From: DAOMFM01 sp035429825
Lineage (GTDB): Bacteria; Acidobacteriota; Blastocatellia; UBA7656; JADIYM01
Direction of reading: 5' to 3'
NCBI GenBank assembly: GCA_044224215.1
Contig: JBGAKX010000086.1
Coordinates: 1 to 19,500 of the forward strand
Length of the DNA stretch: 19,500 nucleotides
Position numbers and translations under genes: made by a program. Position 1 is the stretch's first letter, and every line of letters starts with the position of its first letter. Shown here in pieces: positions 16,101-19,500 of the stretch. The notes under the pieces were generated by a model. It was not told the origin of the DNA, did no database searches, and was given only the letters and a program-made list of their open reading frames with translations.

Positions 16101-16164
16101 AGGCAACGAAGGCGAGCACAGCCGCGCTGACACCGCGTCGTCGTCGTGTGCTGATCGGCATCAT
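13132..16164 (-). CDS. Exported GH92 alpha-mannosidase with CHB_HEX-like and F5/8C-like C-terminal domains
   Basis: The frame is open back to 16446, but start ATG 16164 (1010 residues; a second ATG follows at 16161) is chosen because it opens a signal peptide (GVSAAVLAFVAFAQLSGGG, cleavage near SAQA). No strong ribosome-binding site is visible. The GH92 N-terminal domain starts at VNPFIGTGGHGHTFPGA (from V59), with GYYYDDTRVYGFSHTHLSG. The catalytic domain has SVSQTLEYAYDDW, YTEANAWQY (probable general acid E557) and LIGNEDCGQMSAWFVMSALG (probable base D660). Family members are calcium-dependent inverting exo-alpha-mannosidases that trim N-glycans or mannan. Residues about 770-856 match chitobiase/hexosaminidase C-terminal-type repeats (IHYTLDGSEPTP). 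Residues 857-1010 resemble an F5/8 type C (CBM32-like) sugar-binding domain (LIDGLRGG, VVDLGSPRTIRRVSMG, ARYVRVRV). It is divergent from the M16 operon. Confidence 0.94.
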   Translation of the reverse strand: MMPISTRRRRGVSAAVLAFVAFAQLSGGGQVSAQAATHRQSQRPAATGASRAGRLTSIVNPFIGTGGHGHTFPGASVPFGMVQLSPDTRLEGWDGCSGYYYDDTRVYGFSHTHLSGTGVSDYGDVLLMPSTGDVRLNNGADGRPGYASSFDKADEQASPGYYRTVLKDYGVTAELTATTRVGVHRYTFPPARPAHVVMDLEHRDETLEAQIAFNGDREISGMRRSRAWAQDQHVYFVARFSRPFATHGIAVDGLPQDSLGTATGKRLKCWAGFGDEGGDVVVKVGISAVSIDGARRNLDAEVPGWDFDNVRARAVAAWERELSRIQVDGGTDQQRTIFYTALYHTLLSPNVFVDVDGSYRGRDLMIHRANDFNYYTVFSLWDTFRALHPLMTITNRRRTSDFVRTFVRQYQEGGRLPIWELAGNETYCMIGYHAVPVIADAMMKGITGFDEQVAFEAMKHSAEEDRRGLKGYRRAGYIPAEEESESVSQTLEYAYDDWCIAMVAQKLGRLDDYASYMRRAQSYKNLFDPSVGFMRSRLEGTWFAPFDPAEVNFNYTEANAWQYTFFAPQDMDGLMDLFGGKRAFAAKLDALFGAESKIAGNQQADITGMVGQYAHGNEPSHHIAYLYAFAGEPWKTQAMVRRLMDTMYTDRPDGLIGNEDCGQMSAWFVMSALGFYSVTPGSNQYVIGTPLFPKATIRLENGSSFVISAPGVSQSACYIAGARLNGAPYSRSFLEHAAIARGGEIVFEMSDRPNMQWGASDSDVPRTAIVDDPIVPVPFVAKGAAVFEKTTGVTLGDVATDAEIHYTLDGSEPTPKSKLFDAPIPINETTTVKAVAVVAGRAPSAVLAATFHEIPEGRSIRLNAAYSRQYSAGGDNALIDGLRGGANFRDGRWQGYQGTDLEVVVDLGSPRTIRRVSMGFLQDAPSWILMPRTVVFAVSDDGVNYVDVGTVASGVADTETGVVVRDLGVSVDRKRARYVRVRVAYYGALPKWHPGAGNPAFFFADEIVIE

Positions 16165-16312
16165 GAAGTTTGCGTGAGCGAATTGCGCCGTGCGCTCCAA
16201 CGAGCGGCGCCATACCAGCCGAACGAGTGTCACATGCTCGCACGCCAAACCCAAGCATCCGGTCGGCGGACGAGTGCTCGCCGCAACGCCGCGATCAGCG
16301 GTCGCCATGAGG

Positions 16313-16318
16313 TATAGT
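16313..16318 (+). promoter_or_regulatory. Candidate -10 element for the M16 operon
   Basis: TATAGT (context GGTATAGTTG) matches TATAAT at five of six positions and lies 41-46 bases before the GTG at 16359. No convincing -35 is seen. The rest of the 194-base divergent gap (16165-16358) shows nothing else recognisable. Confidence 0.3.
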
Positions 16319-16358
16319 TGCCCGTTCGGATGACATTTCACATCGGGAGAGTGGTTCT

Positions 16359-17732
16359 GTGGCTTCATCACGCTTGACGAGTATCGTCGCCGGCCTCGTC
16401 CTCTTCGTCCTGCTCGCTCCGGCGGCGCAGGCAGGGGGCGCGGCAAAGATCTTTCCGTACGCGTACACGATCGACGATCTGCCCAACGGTCTCAGGCTGA
16501 TCACGATTCCGACCGGGTACCCGGACCTTGTCTCGCTGTACATCGTGGTCCAGTCCGGGTCTCGCAACGAGGTCGAGCCCGGCAAGTCGGGGTACGCGCA
16601 CCTGTTCGAACACCTGATGTTCCGCGGAAGCGAGAACTTCACGCCCGCGCAGGCGGACGAGATTCTCAAGAAGGCCGGCGCGTCGTCCAACGCTTACACG
16701 ACGGACGACCGGACCGTATACCACGTCGACTTCTCAAAGGAAGACTTCGACACGGTGCTGAGGCTGAAGGCGGACGCGTTTCAGCGATTGAAGTACGACC
16801 AGGCGGCATTCAAGACCGAGACGCTCGCTGTGCTCGGCGAATACAACAAGAACAGCGCGAACCCGATCTCCAAGCTGTTCGAGACGTTGCGCGCCACGGC
16901 GTTCTCGACGCACACGTACTCGCACACGACGATGGGGTTCATCAAGGACATCGAGGATTTCCCCAACCAGTACGACTACAGCCTGCAGTTCTACAACCGC
17001 TACTACCGGCCCGAATACACGACGGTGATCGTCGTCGGCGACGTCACACGGGATCGCGTACTCACGGCTGTCAAGCGCGAGTTCGGCGACTGGAAGCGCG
17101 GCGACTGGGCCCCGAAGATCCCTGCGGAACCGCCGCAAACGGGTCCCCGCGAGGCAACGGTCGAATGGCCGTCCCCGACACTGCCCTACCTCGCGATCGG
17201 GTTCCGCGCGCCCGCCTACTCGGACGACTCGCGCGACATGCCTGCGCTGGATCTTCTTTCCAGCATCGGTTTCGGCGAGAACTCGGATCTCTACAAGAAA
17301 CTCGTCATCAACGAACAGAAGGTCGACCAGTTCGGCGTGTCCTTCTCGTCGCGCGTCGACCCTGAGCTCTTCACGATCATCGCGCGCGTAAAGAATCCTG
17401 CCGACATCGACTACGTTCGGCTCCAGATCCTCGACACGGTTGCCAGGTACCGCAAGGAGCTCGTTCCGCAGAAGGTGCTCGACGCGGCGCGCTCGCGGCA
17501 GCGGTACTCGTTCGCGCTGTCGCTCGACAGTTCTGCCGCGATCGCGGCGAATCTTGCACCGTACATCGGGCTGCGTCGTACACCCGACACGCTCGAGCGG
17601 CTCTACGTCCAGTACCAGGCGGTCACGCCCGAGGACATTCGATCGGCGGCGGACAAGTTCCTCGTCGAGAACAACCGGACGACCGTCACGCTTCAGTCAA
17701 AGCCCGAGCCGAAGGAGGGAGCATCGAAATGA
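16359..17732 (+). CDS. M16 family zinc peptidase, catalytic subunit
   Basis: A 457-residue M16B-type peptidase. GTG 16359 is preceded by CGGGAGAG about 9 bases upstream and opens a signal peptide (LTSIVAGLVLFVLLAPAAQA, cleavage near AQA-GG). The inverted zinc motif HxxEH is at 81-85 (AHLFEHLMFRGSENF), and the third ligand is E161 in LAVLGEYNKN, 76 residues after H85 as expected. The C-terminal M16 half domain covers about 215-440 (YRPEYTTVIVVGDVTRD near its start). At this length it holds one half of the clam-shell and needs a partner subunit. The next gene overlaps it by ATGA and encodes that partner. The dimer should degrade peptides enclosed in its chamber, in the periplasm. Confidence 0.95.
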   Translation: MASSRLTSIVAGLVLFVLLAPAAQAGGAAKIFPYAYTIDDLPNGLRLITIPTGYPDLVSLYIVVQSGSRNEVEPGKSGYAHLFEHLMFRGSENFTPAQADEILKKAGASSNAYTTDDRTVYHVDFSKEDFDTVLRLKADAFQRLKYDQAAFKTETLAVLGEYNKNSANPISKLFETLRATAFSTHTYSHTTMGFIKDIEDFPNQYDYSLQFYNRYYRPEYTTVIVVGDVTRDRVLTAVKREFGDWKRGDWAPKIPAEPPQTGPREATVEWPSPTLPYLAIGFRAPAYSDDSRDMPALDLLSSIGFGENSDLYKKLVINEQKVDQFGVSFSSRVDPELFTIIARVKNPADIDYVRLQILDTVARYRKELVPQKVLDAARSRQRYSFALSLDSSAAIAANLAPYIGLRRTPDTLERLYVQYQAVTPEDIRSAADKFLVENNRTTVTLQSKPEPKEGASK

Positions 17733-19231
17733 GACTCGCACGAACCGGACTTGTCACTGCGCTCCTTCTGCTGTTCTGTGTTCCGGCGCTCGCCGCCGGC
17801 GCGCCATCCGGGCCCCGCACGGTGCTGCAGCCCGTCGACTCACCGCTCGTTTCGTTTCGGTTGGTCTTCATGACCGGCGCTGCGAGCGATCCCGCCGGAA
17901 AGGAAGGCGTCGCCGCGCTCACGGCGAGCCTGCTCTCGGACGGCGGATCCAAGGCGATGACGTACGATCAGATCGTCGAGGCAATGTATCCGATGGCCAC
18001 GTCGTTCAACTCGCAGGTCGACAAGGAGATGACCGTCTTCTCGGGCACGACGCACATCGACAATCTCGACGCGTACTATGGCATCATCCGGCAGATGCTC
18101 CTCGATCCGGGGTTTCGCGAAGACGACTTCAAGCGGATCAAGGAGAACCAGATCAACTACCTGAAGGTCAGCCTGCGGGGCGGGAACGACGAGGAGCTCG
18201 GCAAGGAAGCGCTCTACGCCGAGATCTACCGCGGCACGCCATACGGCCACGTCAACCAGGGACGGGTCTCGTCGCTCGAGGCACTTACCATCGACGACGT
18301 GAAGAACTTCTACAAGGCCAACTACACGCAGGCGAACCTACGGATTGGATTGGCCGGAGGCCTTCCGAAGGGATTCGCGACGCGGGTGGAGAAGGACTTC
18401 GCTGTGCTTCCGGCCGGTTCGCCTGAGCCGGTGGCCCTTCCGAAACCAAAGCTCGATCCGGGCACGAAGATCACGATCATCGAGCGTCCCACGCGGTCGA
18501 CCGCGATCTCGATCGGCTTCCCGATCGATGTCACCCGCGCCGATGCCGACTGGCCCGCACTGGCGGTGGTCGCGTCGTATTTCGGGCAGCACCGGTCCAG
18601 CAACAGCTACCTGTACCAGAGGTTGCGGGAGGCGCGCGGCCTCAACTACGGCGACTATGCCTACATCGAGTACTTCCCGCGAGGCATGTTCCAGTTCGAG
18701 CCCGATCCGAACCTTGGACGGCGCCAGCAGATCTTCCAGATCTGGATCCGTCCTGTGGAGCCGCAGAACGGACAGTTTGCACTGCGGGCAGCGCTCTACG
18801 AATTCGACAAGCTGGTACGCGACGGGATGTCAAAGGAGGCGTTCGAAGCGACGTGCGCCTTCCTCGAAAAGAACGCCAGCCTGCTGACCAGTACACAGGA
18901 CACGCGGCTCGGCTATGCGCTCGACAGCAACTACTACGGCATTCCCGAGTATGCGCCGTACATGCGCGCACAGGTCGCAAAGCTCACGCTCGACGACGTG
19001 AATCGGGCGATCCGAAAATACCTCGCATCGAGCGCCGTCCGGATCGTCATGGTGACAAAGGACGGGGCCGCCCTGAAGGACGCGATCGTTGCAAACGCTC
19101 CGTCGCCAATCACGTACAACTCGCCAAAGCCCGACCTGATCATGCAGGAGGACAAGACGATCGAGGTGTATCCGGTCAAGGTGAAGGCGGACGATGTCAC
19201 GGTCGTCAAGGTCGACTCGGTCTTCCAATAG
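17729..19231 (+). CDS. M16 family peptidase, non-catalytic partner subunit
   Basis: A 500-residue protein starting in a 4-base ATGA overlap with the catalytic M16 gene, with AAGGAGGGAG as ribosome-binding site; this indicates translational coupling. Residues 1-23 are a signal peptide (LVTALLLLFCVPALA). In the N-terminal M16 domain the zinc motif is lost: the position equivalent to HxxEH reads GVAALTASLLSDGG, so it cannot bind zinc. The C-terminal half keeps the substrate-contacting Arg/Tyr motif LREARGLNYGDYAY (R300/R303 and Y307). This division of labour is known for mitochondrial processing peptidase and for bacterial two-gene M16B pairs. The stop is followed by a hairpin at 19264-19295. 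Confidence 0.93.
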   Translation: MRLARTGLVTALLLLFCVPALAAGAPSGPRTVLQPVDSPLVSFRLVFMTGAASDPAGKEGVAALTASLLSDGGSKAMTYDQIVEAMYPMATSFNSQVDKEMTVFSGTTHIDNLDAYYGIIRQMLLDPGFREDDFKRIKENQINYLKVSLRGGNDEELGKEALYAEIYRGTPYGHVNQGRVSSLEALTIDDVKNFYKANYTQANLRIGLAGGLPKGFATRVEKDFAVLPAGSPEPVALPKPKLDPGTKITIIERPTRSTAISIGFPIDVTRADADWPALAVVASYFGQHRSSNSYLYQRLREARGLNYGDYAYIEYFPRGMFQFEPDPNLGRRQQIFQIWIRPVEPQNGQFALRAALYEFDKLVRDGMSKEAFEATCAFLEKNASLLTSTQDTRLGYALDSNYYGIPEYAPYMRAQVAKLTLDDVNRAIRKYLASSAVRIVMVTKDGAALKDAIVANAPSPITYNSPKPDLIMQEDKTIEVYPVKVKADDVTVVKVDSVFQ

Positions 19232-19263
19232 GGCCTGCGTGAAACGGACCGGGCCGCAGATTC

Positions 19264-19295
19264 GGGGTAAGGGCGAGCGTGCTCGTCCTTGCCCC
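19264..19295 (+). terminator. Hairpin after the M16 operon
   Basis: GGGGTAAGGGCGAGC (19264-19278) pairs with GCTCGTCCTTGCCCC (19281-19295), with two G-U pairs, about 30 bases after the stop. No U-tract follows, so termination is probable but not certain. The remaining bases to 19413 hold an isolated TTGACA at 19304-19309 without a matching -10. Confidence 0.55.
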
Positions 19296-19413
19296 GGACT
19301 TCGTTGACACGCGACTTGCAGCAGGCTGCCCCAAGACGTCGGCCGTCGCGCGGCGTTGTGTCGAGCGCGCCCGAGGAGTACAACGTGCTGAATTCCGAAC
19401 CGTGGAGTCCTCG

Positions 19414-19500
19414 ATGAGACATCTCGCCCTGATCGCCGTCGCGGCAATGATGCTGCATCCGGTCGCGTCGCTTGCGCAGACACCAAGAACGGTCGTCAAC
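19414..19500 (+). CDS. Start of an exported protein, truncated by window end
   Basis: ATG 19414 has TGGAG about 8 bases upstream and opens 29 codons to the window edge. The sequence RHLALIAVAAMMLHPVASL followed by AQ-TP is a clear signal peptide with cleavage expected after LAQ or SLA. Nothing of the mature protein is available beyond PRTVVN, so no function can be assigned. It lies in the same orientation as the M16 pair but after a hairpin and a 182-base gap, so it is probably a separate unit. Confidence 0.7.
   Translation, partial: MRHLALIAVAAMMLHPVASLAQTPRTVVN

Noticed and set aside
16165..16446. N-terminal extension of the GH92 gene to 16446
   Set aside because: The extension would overlap the start of the M16 gene and has no signal peptide at its front. 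The true signal peptide begins at 16164.

Overview
The window is GC-rich (I estimate low-to-mid 60s percent) and bacterial. Its gene content points to an Acidobacteriota-like Gram-negative: a TonB-dependent receptor, a full-length eukaryote-style alpha-2-macroglobulin, a GH92 mannosidase, an LTA4-hydrolase-type M1 peptidase, a paired M16 peptidase, and a GC-rich REP-like hairpin between genes. The phylum assignment is inference from gene content. No rRNA, tRNA, CRISPR array, insertion sequence or phage gene was seen.

Layout, left to right. Positions 1-953 (minus) hold the N-terminal third of a TonB-dependent receptor, cut by the window edge. It diverges from an exported PhoA-family alkaline phosphatase (1229-3097, plus). 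The phosphatase converges on a DUF1223 thioredoxin-like protein (3123-3947, minus), which is divergent from an unrecognised secreted protein with Fn3-like and IPT-like C-terminal modules (4138-5475, plus). Next comes a large alpha-2-macroglobulin gene (5673-11020, plus). It is split by what looks like a single missing base near 8894; restoring it gives about 1782 residues with an intact CxEQ thioester site. A terminator hairpin (11045-11068) separates it from an M1 aminopeptidase (11134-13005, plus). The M1 gene converges, across a perfect 28-bp inverted repeat (13017-13044 / 13071-13098), on a GH92 alpha-mannosidase with C-terminal accessory domains (13132-16164, minus). Divergent from that is a two-gene M16 operon: an active HxxEH subunit (16359-17732) overlapping by 4 bases an HxxEH-less partner (17729-19231). 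A new exported protein begins at 19414 and runs off the window.

Nearly every product has an N-terminal export signal or anchor, so the window reads as a block of envelope and secreted functions: nutrient uptake (TonB receptor, phosphatase), glycan trimming (GH92), peptide degradation (M1, M16 pair) and a protease trap (macroglobulin). Apart from the M16 pair, the genes appear to be separate transcription units, so a joint role is inference only.

The most notable object is the macroglobulin. At the site that holds the bait region in animal A2M and the anaphylatoxin domain in C3/C4/C5, it carries a GspG (type II secretion pseudopilin)-like segment, then a carboxypeptidase-regulatory-like beta sandwich, then a Met/Arg/Ala-rich linker. 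The apparent frameshift falls exactly at the end of that insertion, where the family motif VR-x-FFPET resumes.
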